In this document: one piece after another, positions 26,174-35,970 of the stretch | Numbering within the stretch: the stretch's first letter is position 1 | Layout: each line of letters starts with the position of its first letter | NCBI RefSeq assembly: GCF_042688525.2 | Contig: NZ_JBHWAB010000001.1 | Coordinates: 1,550,001-1,614,000 of the forward strand | From: Haloimpatiens sp042688525 | GTDB lineage: Bacteria; Bacillota; Clostridia; Clostridiales; Clostridiaceae | Reading direction: 5' to 3' | Length of the DNA stretch: 64,000 nucleotides | The notes under the pieces: generated by a model | Databases searched by the model: none | The model's input: only the letters and a program-made list of their open reading frames with translations | Told to the model about the DNA's origin: nothing | Made by a program: the position numbers and the translations under genes

Positions 26174-28429
26174 ATGGGTAAATCGTTATTTATTACAGAA
26201 AAACCTTCTGTAGCAATGGAGTTTGTAAAATTATTAAATGTAAAAGGTAGCAGGAAAAATGGTTATATAGAAAGTGACAGAGCTATATTTACTTGGTGTG
26301 TTGGACATTTAGTTACTATGAGTTATCCAGAGGCATATGATGAAAAACTAAAAAGGTGGTCTTTAGATACATTACCTTTTTTACCTAAAGAATATAAATA
26401 TGAGATAATTCCTAGTGCAGCGAAACAATTTAATATTGTAAAACAGCTTTTAGTTAGAGAAGATATAACTATTATATATGTTTGTACAGACTCTGGTAGA
26501 GAAGGAGAATATATATATAGGTTAGTAGATATGATGGTAGGGGTAAAGAATAAAGATAAAAAGAGAGTTTGGATAGATTCTCAAACAGAGGAAGAAATTA
26601 AGAGAGGAATAAAAGAAGCAAAACCTCTTTCTGAGTATGATGCCCTTGCACATTCTGCTTATTTAAGAGCAAAAGAAGATTATTTACTGGGACTTAATTT
26701 TTCTAGATTATTAACGCTTATATATGGAAAAACTATTTCAAATACTCTAGGTAGTGAAAAAACTGTAGTTGCAGTGGGAAGAGTTATGTCTTGTGTACTT
26801 GGAATGGTAGCAAGTAGAGAAAGAGAAATAAGAGATTTTAAAGAAACACCGTTTTATAAGATAGTAGCAAGTTTTAAAGTAGACGATGATTTAATATATG
26901 AAGGTGAATGGAAGGCTGTTGAAGGTTCATCTTATTTTGAATCAACATTATTATATAATGATGGAGGATTTAAAAATAGAACAGATGCAGACAAATTGAT
27001 AGATAAATTAAATGTGGAAAGTGAAAATAATGATGTATTAGTTGAACGAATAACAAAAAAGAAAGAAAATAAAAAAGCACCATTATTATTCAATTTAGCA
27101 GAGCTTCAAAATCAATGTTCTAAAAGGTTTAAGATTAATCCTGATGAGACTTTAAGTAGAATCCAGCAAATGTATGAGAAAAAAATGCTTACATATCCTA
27201 GAACAGATGCAAGAGTGTTATCTAAAGCTGTAGCAAAAGAAATTCATAAAAACATAAAGAAATTGACTGTTCATAAAGTAGAATCTGAAATTAGTGGAAT
27301 TGCAGAAAAAATACTAAATGAAAAATGGTATAAAGGTTTGGAAAAAACTAAATATGTTAATGATAAAAAGATAACAGATCACTATGCTATAATCCCAACT
27401 GGAGAAGGGCTTGGAAATTATAATAAATTAAATGATTTAAATAAAAAAATATATGATTTAATTGTAAGAAGATTTTTAGCCATATTTTATCCAGATGCTC
27501 AATATAGCAAAATATCTGTTGTAACTAAGATAGAGAAGGAATTTTTTTATACATCCAATAAGGTATGTATAAAAAAGGGATATTTAGAGGTATTAAATGA
27601 TCAAAAGAGTAAAAAATCGGATAAGGACATGAGTTTTTTAAATAATTTAAAAAAAGGTCAAAAAGTGAATGTTAATAACTTAAATGTAAAAGAAGGAAAG
27701 ACTTCACCACCAAAAAGATATACATCAGGATCTATGATTATTTCTATGGAGAACGCAGGAAAGCTTATTGAAGATGAGGAACTTCGTGAACAAATAAAAG
27801 GTTCAGGAATAGGAACAAGTGCTACAAGAGCTGAAATACTTAAAAAATTGGATAGAATTGAATACATAAAGACAAACAAAAAAACTCAAGTAATAACTCC
27901 AACATTAAAAGGAGAAATGATTTATGAAGTTATAAAAAGATCTATTCCTAGTTTATTAAATCCAAAACTCACTGCTAGTTGGGAAAAAGGACTTAATATG
28001 GTGGCGCAGAATGAAATACAACCTGATATATTTATGAATAAACTTGAAGATTACGTAAAGAAAAATATAACTAAAGTATTAGATTTTAATAAAGTAATTA
28101 ATGGACAAAAAATGTTTTCAAGAGTTATTAATGATAACAAAATTAAAGTTGATGAAAGTAAAAATGATAATATATTAGGTATATGTCCTTTCTGTAAAAA
28201 TGGTCATATAGTAAAGAATAGTAAAGGATATGGCTGCAACAATTGGAATAGTGGTTGTAAATTTTTCATAGGAAAAATTTGTGAAAAAAATATTCCTCCA
28301 GAACAAATAAGAAAATTGATAAGAAATAATAAAACTGATATGATAACAGGATTTAAATCAAAAAAAGGTAATATTTTTAATGCAAGACTTGTTTTAAAAG
28401 ATAATAAAATAGAATTAAGTTTTCAATAA
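26174..28429 (+). CDS. topB: DNA topoisomerase III (type IA)
   Basis: 751 residues. An N-terminal Toprim domain (MGKSLFITEKPSVAMEFVKL; acidic motif TDSGREGEYIYRLV at about 106-119), HSAYLRAKEDYLLGLNFSR, and the active-site Tyr341 in MLTYPRTDAR with KITDHYAIIPTGEG downstream. The C-terminus (from about 669) has a CPFCKNGHIV...GYGCNNW cysteine cluster, a topoisomerase zinc-finger-like module. The length and the absence of repeated C4 zinc fingers fit TopB rather than TopA. It relaxes and decatenates DNA. TAGTGAGG precedes the start. Type III enzymes also occur on mobile elements, but nothing mobile surrounds this one. Confidence 0.93.
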   Translation: MGKSLFITEKPSVAMEFVKLLNVKGSRKNGYIESDRAIFTWCVGHLVTMSYPEAYDEKLKRWSLDTLPFLPKEYKYEIIPSAAKQFNIVKQLLVREDITIIYVCTDSGREGEYIYRLVDMMVGVKNKDKKRVWIDSQTEEEIKRGIKEAKPLSEYDALAHSAYLRAKEDYLLGLNFSRLLTLIYGKTISNTLGSEKTVVAVGRVMSCVLGMVASREREIRDFKETPFYKIVASFKVDDDLIYEGEWKAVEGSSYFESTLLYNDGGFKNRTDADKLIDKLNVESENNDVLVERITKKKENKKAPLLFNLAELQNQCSKRFKINPDETLSRIQQMYEKKMLTYPRTDARVLSKAVAKEIHKNIKKLTVHKVESEISGIAEKILNEKWYKGLEKTKYVNDKKITDHYAIIPTGEGLGNYNKLNDLNKKIYDLIVRRFLAIFYPDAQYSKISVVTKIEKEFFYTSNKVCIKKGYLEVLNDQKSKKSDKDMSFLNNLKKGQKVNVNNLNVKEGKTSPPKRYTSGSMIISMENAGKLIEDEELREQIKGSGIGTSATRAEILKKLDRIEYIKTNKKTQVITPTLKGEMIYEVIKRSIPSLLNPKLTASWEKGLNMVAQNEIQPDIFMNKLEDYVKKNITKVLDFNKVINGQKMFSRVINDNKIKVDESKNDNILGICPFCKNGHIVKNSKGYGCNNWNSGCKFFIGKICEKNIPPEQIRKLIRNNKTDMITGFKSKKGNIFNARLVLKDNKIELSFQ

Positions 28430-28477
28430 ATATATGGGGAAATTTTAATTTTTAAAATTTCCCCATATATTTTTTTA
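28430..28477. terminator. Bidirectional terminator between topB and the DUF1836 gene
   Basis: ATATATGGGGAAATTTT and AAAATTTCCCCATATAT form a 17-bp stem followed by a run of T on the plus strand. The convergent gene stop lies immediately beyond it. Confidence 0.9.
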
Positions 28478-29074
28478 CTGAGAAGGTAAGTTTTCAACAA
28501 AATATTCGTCAATAATTTTTTCTGCCATTCTTCTCCTGATATTAGATTCATTTATTAAAGTTAATACTGTAACAACAATTCTGTATAAATCAATATTCTC
28601 ATCAGGTGAATCGTTAGTCTTATCTTTAATCAAATTTAATAGTTGGGAAAACTGATTTTTAAAATCATTCCCTTGAATGCTTTTAATATCAAGGAATGTT
28701 TGATATAGTGAATCTAGTTTAATATCTTCATTTTCTTTTAGATTTTTTACTATGTCATTAAATAGCAAGCTTATATCATTTATAGAAAGACCTTGTTTTA
28801 AATTATATATTAATATAAGTAATATAATATGTTCCTTTGAATATTTTTTACGAGATGGAGGCATAAGTATTTTAGATTTAGTATAGTTATTTATCATTGT
28901 CTTAGTTAATATTTTATCTTTATCATTTCTTTTCAAGTGATTTAAATTATTTTCAAATAGAGTTATTATTTGATCCATATATAAATCTAATTGAGGTATG
29001 TCAGAAAGTTTTATATCTTTATTTAAATTTAAATCTTCTACAAGAGAAGTCAAAGTTTGTTCATCAAAATTCAT
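28475..29074 (-). CDS. DUF1836 domain protein
   Basis: About 199 residues. The central part (LTKTMINNYTKSKILMPPSR, KYSKEHIILLILIYNLKQGL, SINDISLLF) is the conserved DUF1836 core. It resembles a MerR-like winged helix: helix-turn-helix followed by a VNYWTR-like MINNYTK segment. The function of the family is unknown, and a DNA-binding role is suggested by fold only. The C-terminal portion is helical with conserved RRRMAEKIIDEYF. The ATG at 29074 follows AGGAG by 8 nt, and the GTG three codons upstream lies too close to the RBS. It is monocistronic, convergent with topB. Confidence 0.8.
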   Translation of the reverse strand: MNFDEQTLTSLVEDLNLNKDIKLSDIPQLDLYMDQIITLFENNLNHLKRNDKDKILTKTMINNYTKSKILMPPSRKKYSKEHIILLILIYNLKQGLSINDISLLFNDIVKNLKENEDIKLDSLYQTFLDIKSIQGNDFKNQFSQLLNLIKDKTNDSPDENIDLYRIVVTVLTLINESNIRRRMAEKIIDEYFVENLPSQ

Positions 29075-29371
29075 TGAAGTCACTCCTAATACAAATAAAT
29101 TTATTAATTGTTGTTCTAATTGTAATCTATTTATAGAAAAACTTCAACACATAGTATTGTATACTATATATTGTATATAATATTATATAGAAATGGAATT
29201 TGAAAGAAAATTGCATAAAAAGTAAGAATTATTGAATTAGTTAACCATAAATGGTTGTAACAAGGATATTTAAGAGTTAACATTGTAACTTCTATGTGAT
29301 AACATTTTAATATAACAACACGTAGTATTGAAAACTAGATGCTAAAGTAATGAAAAAGTGAGGGGATTAAA

Positions 29372-30022
29372 GTGATAAGAAAATTTAGAGAACCCGTAAG
29401 TGGTTTAACTCATATGTTGGGAGCTATAGTATCTTTAATAGGCATGATATTACTTATTTTTTATGCAAGATCAATTCCAAATGTGCATATTTTAAGTATA
29501 GTAGCAGTTATAATATTTGGGTTAAGTTTAATAATGCTATATACAGCAAGTACTGTATATCATTTAATAAAAGCTAAAGACAATGTGATTAAAGTTCTTA
29601 GAAAATTAGATCATTCAATGATATATGTATTAATAGCAGGAACATATACTCCAATATGCCTCATAACTCTTCAAGGAAAATTAAGATGGATAATGTTTAT
29701 TAGTATATGGACTTTGGCTTTAGCTGGTATATTACTTAAAATGTTATGTTTTAATATGCCTAGATGGATCTACACAATGTTTTATGTACTAATGGGATGG
29801 TTAGCTGTATTTTTACTTTCACCTATTTCAAAAACTATGGAAGCAAGAGGTATATTATGGATGGTTATGGGTGGAGTTCTGTACACTGTTGGAGCAGTTA
29901 TATATGCAACAAAATGGCCTAAAATAACTTCTAAATATTTTGGATTTCATGAAATATTCCATTTGTTTGTATTGGCAGGAAGCTTTTGTCATTATTGGAT
30001 GGTATTTAAATATGTATTATAA
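29372..30022 (+). CDS. Hemolysin III / TrhA family membrane protein
   Basis: 216 residues with seven hydrophobic helices. FREPVSGLTHMLGAIVSLIG at the N-terminus, STVYHLI, LDHSMIYVLIAGTYTPICL and the C-terminal FHEIFHLFVLAGSFCHYWMV carry the conserved His/Asp/Ser residues of the PAQR/hemolysin III superfamily (metal-dependent hydrolase fold). Despite the name, most bacterial members are not proven haemolysins; B. subtilis and E. coli homologues (YplQ/TrhA) are linked to membrane fluidity control. The GTG start has GAGGGG upstream. A terminator follows at 30121. Confidence 0.92.
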   Translation: MIRKFREPVSGLTHMLGAIVSLIGMILLIFYARSIPNVHILSIVAVIIFGLSLIMLYTASTVYHLIKAKDNVIKVLRKLDHSMIYVLIAGTYTPICLITLQGKLRWIMFISIWTLALAGILLKMLCFNMPRWIYTMFYVLMGWLAVFLLSPISKTMEARGILWMVMGGVLYTVGAVIYATKWPKITSKYFGFHEIFHLFVLAGSFCHYWMVFKYVL

Positions 30023-30120
30023 ACAAGATAAATAAATCTTATATAAAATTATATATAGAAGTGTTTAATCATATCTTCAACTTATAGAATATAAGAGTTT
30101 TAGAGTGGTTAATATACTAC

Positions 30121-30166
30121 AAAACAGATTTTAATCTAAATTATAGAATAAAATCTGTTTTTTTTG
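30121..30166 (+). terminator. Terminator downstream of the hemolysin III gene
   Basis: AAAACAGATTTTA and TAAAATCTGTTTT form a perfect 13-bp stem with an AT-rich loop, followed by TTTTG. Confidence 0.85.
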
Positions 30167-30177
30167 TTAAAATATTA

Positions 30178-30224
30178 TTGACATATGCCCAAAACTGTAT
30201 ATAATAAAAGTATAGGGTATATGT
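30178..30224 (+). promoter_or_regulatory. Promoter with flanking inverted repeat upstream of the DUF5320 gene
   Basis: TTGACA and TATAAT are separated by 16 nt. ACATATGCCC (30181-30190, overlapping the -35) and GGGTATATGT (30215-30224, at the start of the transcript) are inverted copies with one mismatch. The arrangement brackets the promoter as a pair of operator half-sites would. The regulator is unknown. Confidence 0.55.
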
Positions 30225-30249
30225 TCAAAAATAAAAGGAGGTTTTTATT

Positions 30250-30561
30250 ATGCCAAGATTTGATGGAACAGGACCTGATGGTAGGGGTCCAATAACAGGA
30301 AGAGGATTAGGCTATTGTAACACAACATATGAAACTGGTAATGCAACAGTAGTATATGGTGGCAGAAATAATTTTAGAAGAAATAATTTTGGAAGAGGAT
30401 GCAGAGTAGGAGGATTTGGAAGACGTAATGGGTTTTGTAGGAGATCTTATTTTAATGGGTATAGTGATTCTTACGAAAAGGATTCGCTTGAAAGAGAAAA
30501 AGAGATGTTACAATCAAGATTAGCCAATATAAATGAATCCCTAGGTAAAATGGATAGTTAA
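30250..30561 (+). CDS. DUF5320 family Gly/Arg-rich small protein
   Basis: 103 residues. MPRFDGTGPDGRGPITGRGL is the diagnostic DUF5320 opening. An Arg/Gly/Asn-rich low-complexity middle with several Cys follows, then a C-terminal coiled coil (SLEREKEMLQSRLANINESL). Members commonly occur in anaerobes beside genes for dinitrogenase-cofactor-like (NifX/NafY) and Mrp proteins, but none are present here and the function is not known. AAAGGAGG lies 8 nt before the ATG. The promoter is bracketed by an inverted repeat. A family A left end begins directly at the stop codon and a terminator lies at 30621. Confidence 0.85.
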   Translation: MPRFDGTGPDGRGPITGRGLGYCNTTYETGNATVVYGGRNNFRRNNFGRGCRVGGFGRRNGFCRRSYFNGYSDSYEKDSLEREKEMLQSRLANINESLGKMDS

Positions 30562-30587
30562 TAACTCAACTTTCGCAGTAAAAAAAC
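30562..30587. repeat. Family A repeat, left end only
   Basis: TAACTCAACTTTCGCAGTAA matches the outer left end of the family A element and abuts the DUF5320 stop codon. The rest of the element is missing. Confidence 0.8.
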
Positions 30588-30620
30588 TTGACCATAATAA
30601 ACTATATATGATAAATTAAA

Positions 30621-30658
30621 AAATACCAATTATTTTTATATAATTGGTATTTTTTTTA
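30621..30658 (+). terminator. Terminator of the DUF5320 gene
   Basis: AATACCAATTA and TAATTGGTATT form an 11-bp stem followed by a run of T. Confidence 0.85.
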
Positions 30659-30689
30659 ATTCAATAGCAGAAATGGGGTTTTGCAAAAG

Positions 30690-31538
30690 ATGAGTATTAA
30701 GTTAAAAGGTAAAGAAGTAATACAAAAATTAAAGGATAATATATTATTAGAGGTTGAAAATTTAGCATCAAAGAATATAATACCTACAATAGCAATTATT
30801 CAGGTAGGAAATAAACCAGAAGATATTTCTTATAGAAATAGCATAGTAAAAAAATTTAATTCTATGAAAGTAAAAACAGAAATTTACAGTTATGAAACAG
30901 AGATTTCTATGGAAGAATTCATGAAAAATCTCGAACAAATTAACCAAAATGAAGAAATACAGGGTATATTACTATTTAGACCATTACCAAAACATTTGGA
31001 TTATGAAATAATAAAAACACATATCAATCCTGAAAAAGACATTGATTGTATGAATCCATATAATTTAGAAAAAATATTTGAAGGAAATATTAGTGGATTT
31101 GTACCATGTACTCCTAAAGCAGTAATGGAAATATTAAAATATTATCAAATTTCATTGGAAGGTTCGAATGTAGCAATTGTTAATAGAAGTATGGTTGTAG
31201 GAAAACCTCTTGCAATGATGTTACTTTCCGAAAATGCTACAATAACAATATGTAATTCTAAAACTAAAAATCTTGCAGAAATAACTTCAAATGCAGATAT
31301 TGTAATAGCTGCAGTTGGAAAGCCACTTATATTTGGTAAAGAATATTTTAATGAAAATTCAATAGTTATTGATGTTGGAATAAATTTTAAAGATGGAAGA
31401 ATATGTGGAGATGTAGATTATGATAATGTAAAAGATTATGTGAAGGCTATTACACCAGTTCCAGGAGGAGTAGGAGGAGTTACTACTTTAATATTACTTC
31501 ACAATTTGATAATGGCATGTAAGGGAAAGGAAAATTAA
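30690..31538 (+). CDS. folD: Methylenetetrahydrofolate dehydrogenase / methenyl-THF cyclohydrolase
   Basis: About 282 residues, the usual FolD length. It has TIAIIQVGNKPEDISYRNS (catalytic Tyr/Lys region with KKFN), GILLFRPLPKHLDYEII, PEKDIDCMNPYNL, FVPCTPKAVMEIL, the NADP-binding SMVVGKPLAMMLL and the C-terminal TPVPGGVGGVTTLILLHN. It interconverts 5,10-methylene-, methenyl- and 10-formyl-THF, supplying one-carbon units for purine synthesis. The conserved QLPLP motif reads FRPLPKH here, a departure from the usual Gln seen in many clostridial second copies. The ATG at 30690 is preferred; an in-frame TTG at 30681 is possible. A long family A element begins 7 nt after the stop. Confidence 0.93.
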   Translation: MSIKLKGKEVIQKLKDNILLEVENLASKNIIPTIAIIQVGNKPEDISYRNSIVKKFNSMKVKTEIYSYETEISMEEFMKNLEQINQNEEIQGILLFRPLPKHLDYEIIKTHINPEKDIDCMNPYNLEKIFEGNISGFVPCTPKAVMEILKYYQISLEGSNVAIVNRSMVVGKPLAMMLLSENATITICNSKTKNLAEITSNADIVIAAVGKPLIFGKEYFNENSIVIDVGINFKDGRICGDVDYDNVKDYVKAITPVPGGVGGVTTLILLHNLIMACKGKEN

Positions 31539-31545
31539 CAATTAA

Positions 31546-31804
31546 TAACTCAACTTTCGCAGTACAAAAATACTGTCTAGCGAAGGGAAATGATATATTG
31601 CGTAAGAAACATTTGAACAAAGTTTACAAGTTCTTAGCTTTACGAATTTGAAAAAAGTCATTTTTCAATTACTGATTCCTATGGAATATTAATTAAAAAA
31701 TCTTTTTTCAATATGAGTAAAGCTTAGAACTTGTTACTGAAGTGAAAGGTTTCTGAGCAAGATATCATTTCCCGCAGCGGTTGTTTTTCATCTGCGAAAG
31801 TTGA
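31546..31804. repeat. Family A repeat, long form with 130-nt core
   Basis: The usual inverted ends (TAACTCAACTTTCGCAGTAC to CATCTGCGAAAGTTGA) surround a core at 31616-31745 that begins AACAAAGTTTACAAGTTCTT and ends GAACTTGTTACTGAAGTGA. The short copies hold only one or other edge of this core. The core is homologous, inverted, to that of the family B element at 48845-48975. Confidence 0.9.
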
Positions 31805-31874
31805 AACATTAATTATAATTATTATTTAAAGGCTTCCTGTTCTTATATCGATTTTTATTTAATGGCTCCAGTTT

Positions 31875-33871
31875 TTATTTGATTCCATTTTTCTCTTTTA
31901 TAAGTCCTTTTCTATAGGCGATTAAAAGCATTTTTAAGTCTTTAATTTGTTTTTTTAATTCTCTACCAATATCAGTATCTGCTACTCTTTTTCTGCTAGC
32001 TGCATGTTCTAATATAATTGTCGAAGATAAAATATCTTTATTTTCTCTAATAGCTTTTTTTATAGATGAAAAAGGTTCATGTGATGTAAGTAAAAGGCCA
32101 TAAGAATTATAAATTAAAGTATAACCTGCAATACCTGTTTGAGGCTGATAAGCTTTGCAGAAACCTCCATCTATAACTAGTAATTTCCCATTAGCTTTTA
32201 TAGGACTTTCTCCTTTTTTGTTTTTACAGGAATATGTCCATTAATAATATGAGAGCAATCGGGATTTAAATTAAAATTTCTTAAAATATTATTGCAAATT
32301 TTTTCATTATCTCTATAATCATAATAATAGTCCTTTTTTTCTTTGTGAGTTTCTTTATCATTAATAAAGTATCTTTCAAAAGTAGTCATTCTAGCTTTAC
32401 CAAATACTGGAGAATTAGGACCGCACCATAGATACCACAATATATCCATGCCATATGCTTTACATTTTTTATCATTTTTAAAAAAGTAAGCTTCACGAGC
32501 ATATCTATCCAATATATCTAAAAGTTTTTTTCCACTATATTTTATACCACCAATTTCAACTGCTTTGCATGAACCATCTTCATTAAGTGGTATACAACCG
32601 TGATATAATAAATTAGAATTATATACAAGATACATACTACCTTTGCTATATATAAATTTAATATGTCGCTGTAATTTTTCACTATTTACAAAAGAATGAG
32701 TCAATTTGTCTATTATATTTTTTTCTTCTTTAGTTAATTCGTATGGATTACTCCAGTTGATAGTAGGGAAATTTGTATCATTTAATTTATAAGTCTTTCC
32801 ATATAAGTTAATAGTACCTTTTTCAGCAAGTATTTTATCTAATAATAACCTATCATTCATTTTAAATTCATGGTGATTTTTTATGAGTTGTCCTTCTAAT
32901 TTAAATTGAATAATAGAAATTGCTTTATGCATTTTTGAGAATAAAATAACATCATTTTCATTAAATTCTTTATCAATAATTCTTGGAGTAAAACCTTTGC
33001 AAGGATCATTTTTATATGTGCTCATTGCAAAAGTAGCAAGTGGAAGAAAATTTATTCCGTATCCATCTTCTATTGTATTAAGATTAGCATATCTTAAAGA
33101 AATTCTAATTACATTTGCAATACAAGCTTGTGAGCCTGATGCTGCACCCATCCATAATATATCATGGTTTCCCCACTGAATATCTAATGAATGATGCTGC
33201 ATTAAAGCATCCAATATTATATCTGCTCCAGGACCTCTGTCGTAAATATCACCTAAAATATGAAGCCTATCTACAGCTAATCTTTGAATAACCTTAGATA
33301 TTGCTATTATAAATTCATCAGCACGTTTTATGTCAATCATGGTTTCAATTATTCCATTATAATATTCTTGTTTGTTTTTTATATTTTCATCTTCATGAAG
33401 TAATTCTTCAATAATATATGCAAAGTCCTTTGGCAAAGCTTTTCTAACTTTAGAACGAGTATATTTTGAACATACTACTCTACAAAGTTCTATTAATCTA
33501 TATACAGTGATTTTATACCAATCTTTTAAGTTGGTTTCATCTTTTTTTATTAATTCAAGTTTTTGTTCTGGGTAATAAATTAACGTAGCTAAACAAATTT
33601 TTTCATTTTCTCTTAAAGAATTTCCAAATACATCATTAATCTTACGTTTTATTACACCTGAAGCGTTTTTTAAAACATGAGTAAAGGATTCATATTCCCC
33701 ATGTATATCACTAATAAAATGCTCTGTACCTTTAGGTAAATTCAAAATAGCTTTTAAGTTAATGATTTCAGTACTAGCTTCAGATATAGAATGATATTGC
33801 TTTGCAAGTAATGATAGATATCGCAGCTCGTTTTCAATTATTTCTACATTATTTTCTTCACAGAAGGTCAT
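31875..33871 (-). pseudogene. fbp: Fructose-1,6-bisphosphatase class III, split by a 1-nt frameshift
   Basis: The first 557 residues (33871 to 32198) carry the metallophosphoesterase motifs FISDIHGEYESFTHVLKN, LHILGDIYDRGPGAD, QWGNHDILWMGAASGSQACI and INGHIPVKTKK, then stop at EKVL. The next frame continues with GESPIKANGKLLVIDGGF, AYQPQTGIAGYTLIYNSYGL and ASRKRVADTDIGRELKKQI and ends at 31875, exactly the class III C-terminus. The break is at the T-run 32214-32219 (A6 in the coding strand); one more base restores KTKKGESPIK and a 665-residue protein. The total of 1997 nt is one short of a codon multiple. The enzyme is the gluconeogenic phosphatase of Firmicutes. AAAGGAGG precedes the ATG. 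The truncated form would lack a conserved domain part. Confidence 0.9.
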
Positions 33872-34248
33872 GAATTTTTTTCCTCCTTTATAATTATGCG
33901 CTACTATAAATATTATAGCAGTTTATTATATTTTGTACACTAATAAAACAAAATTTTTTCAATACATTAACACATTAGAACTAAATAGTATAGCACATTG
34001 GCTAACAAAGTAAATATCTATACTGTTAATTACATCTATAATAACAATAAATTTGTATAAAATGTTAAAAATGATATATAATATATATATATTATATTAT
34101 TAGGTAAAAAATTAAATTAAAGTGTATATTTAAATAAAAAATTAAATTATATGTCTTATGGTTATGATTTTATTATTATAACTAAATTAAAATATTAAAG
34201 TGTATACAAAGATTAATGCACTTTAAGAAAGAAGGTATGATATATATT
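33872..34248. other. Divergent AT-rich intergenic region
   Basis: 377 bp between divergent fbp and the hypothetical gene at 34249. It contains both ribosome binding sites and several TA-rich stretches. I see no repeat family, hairpin or ORF. Confidence 0.5.
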
Positions 34249-34743
34249 ATGAAAGCTAAAGTGTTAAAAGAATATGAAGTTATGGAAGAAATGCTTAAAC
34301 AAAAAAACATAAATGATGATTTGAGGGGGAAGATAATAAAAATCTATAATACTTTTAAATTCTCAGTACCAAAAAGCATACGTAATATATGTAGATTTAG
34401 GTATTATATGACTAAGAGAGAAGGATATATTAAAATGTACATTTATAATTATAGGGCATTCCTTTTACCATACGAACAAAATAAAGTACAAATTATATAT
34501 CCACAAGATGAGATTAATACATTATATTCAATTATGTCTGAAAAGAGAATCAAACAATTATGTAATTTTTGTAAATTTAATACATTTCCATGCTATGTTT
34601 TATATTTAACAGTAGATGAAGTGTATAAATTTAAAAAAGAACACTGGAATTGTTTTAAAAATGCATGTATTTTAGCAGCTCACGCACCATATACAAAGAT
34701 TGTTAAGGACACAGTTACTGTAAATTGGGGAAAAAGATTATAA
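34249..34743 (+). CDS. Hypothetical protein, unrecognised
   Basis: About 164 residues, basic and rich in Lys, Tyr and Cys. It has no signal peptide or membrane segment. An N-terminal helical region (VLKEYEVMEEMLKQKNINDD) is followed by FRYYMTKREGYIKMYIYNYR, which looks beta-rich, and a C-terminal half with scattered cysteines (LCNFCKFNTFPCY, HWNCFKNACILAAHAP). The spacing C-x2-C-x5-C could suggest metal binding, but this is speculation. GAAGG lies 12 nt before the ATG at 34249; an earlier in-frame ATG at 34216 has no RBS and one at 34237 abuts it. It has its own terminator at 34753. I do not recognise a family. Confidence 0.6.
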   Translation: MKAKVLKEYEVMEEMLKQKNINDDLRGKIIKIYNTFKFSVPKSIRNICRFRYYMTKREGYIKMYIYNYRAFLLPYEQNKVQIIYPQDEINTLYSIMSEKRIKQLCNFCKFNTFPCYVLYLTVDEVYKFKKEHWNCFKNACILAAHAPYTKIVKDTVTVNWGKRL

Positions 34744-34752
34744 TATATAAAA

Positions 34753-34778
34753 AAGAAAGCAAAAAATGCTTTCTTAAT
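34753..34778 (+). terminator. Terminator after the hypothetical gene
   Basis: AAGAAAGC and GCTTTCTT form an 8-bp stem with an A-rich loop. The tract after it (AATATG) is weak on the plus strand, and A-rich sequence before it could serve the convergent permease gene. Confidence 0.6.
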
Positions 34779-34791
34779 ATGAATTATAAAA

Positions 34792-35811
34792 TTATAGTTC
34801 TAGTTTCATATCACCATATTTTATCCAACCATGTTTTCTCATTATTTCTGAGAAGATTAAAGTAAGTATAGCTGGAGCAATAAACTCTAATAAAATTATT
34901 TCAAATATTATTATTGATGAGGGCTTTAAGTTTTCCATGGCGGCCAAAGTACCTATAGGACCTACCAAACCACTTGTTCCCATTCCTGCTCCCATTGGAT
35001 TGTTTTGTAATTTAAAAATAGTAGTAGCAATTGGACCTAATATAGCTCCAGATAAGGTTGGTGGTATTAAAATCAAAGGATTTTTAAAAATATTTGCTAC
35101 TTGAAGCATAGAAGTTCCGAGTCCTTGTGAAATTAATCCAGCTACTTTATTTTCTCTATAACTAGCTACTGCAAATCCAACCATTTGAGCACAACATCCC
35201 ATAGTTGCTGCACCAGCAGCAAGACCAGACATTTTAAGAGATATTGCAATAGCGGCACTGCTTATAGGTGCTGTAAGTGCTAATCCCATAAGAGAAGAAA
35301 CAGCTATTCCCATAGGTATTGGATGAAGTGTTGTTGCTAAATTTATTACGTGACCTAAATCAGTCATAAACTCAGAAATATAAGGCCCTATAAACTTACC
35401 AGCTAAACAACCAGTTATTATAGTTACAGATGGAACTAATATTATATCTACTTTAGTTTTGTTTGATATTAGATTTCCTAATTCAGCTCCTACTACAGAG
35501 GCTATATAAGCACCAACTGGACCACCTAATGTATAACCGAAAGCTCCAACAGCAGCGCAAGAAAATATGGCAAGTGGGGCAGATTTAAATCCCCATGCAA
35601 TAGCAACACCTATTGCAGAACCTACTACAGGTGATTTTGCAGAAATAATTTTTGAGAATTCATTTATAAAAGCCAATCCTGGTATTTTAGAAATTTGAGA
35701 TAAAATTAATCCTATTATTAATGAAGAGAATAGTCCTAGTGCCATTGCACTTAACGCATCTATAAAATATCTTTTAAAAAACTTTTTAAATAAACTTTTA
35801 GTATCTTTCAT
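34792..35811 (-). CDS. PTS sugar transporter subunit IIC-like membrane protein (PTS_EIIC_2 type)
   Basis: About 339 residues, ten or so hydrophobic segments rich in Gly/Ala. Segments such as GYTLGGPVGAYIASVVGAEL, TLHPIPMGIAVSSLMGLALT and NNPMGAGMGTSGLVGPIGTL resemble the PTS_EIIC_2 family, integral membrane proteins related to PTS permeases. No IIA or IIB component is encoded nearby, so PTS-coupled sugar uptake cannot be assumed and the substrate is unknown. The ATG at 35811 has GGAGG 8 nt upstream; the extension to 35859 would start with an unlikely Cys/Tyr-rich segment. It is monocistronic. Confidence 0.75.
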   Translation of the reverse strand: MKDTKSLFKKFFKRYFIDALSAMALGLFSSLIIGLILSQISKIPGLAFINEFSKIISAKSPVVGSAIGVAIAWGFKSAPLAIFSCAAVGAFGYTLGGPVGAYIASVVGAELGNLISNKTKVDIILVPSVTIITGCLAGKFIGPYISEFMTDLGHVINLATTLHPIPMGIAVSSLMGLALTAPISSAAIAISLKMSGLAAGAATMGCCAQMVGFAVASYRENKVAGLISQGLGTSMLQVANIFKNPLILIPPTLSGAILGPIATTIFKLQNNPMGAGMGTSGLVGPIGTLAAMENLKPSSIIIFEIILLEFIAPAILTLIFSEIMRKHGWIKYGDMKLEL

Positions 35812-35970
35812 TTTTATAACCTCCGTTATTATATATGTATATACACATGAATAGCACAATTATAACATGTGTAAAAAAGTTATACAACATATTATTTGCA
35901 TAAGTATGAATTTATAACTGCAAAAAATATATAAAATAATATTAATAAGTCATATTTGCAAAAAAACACA

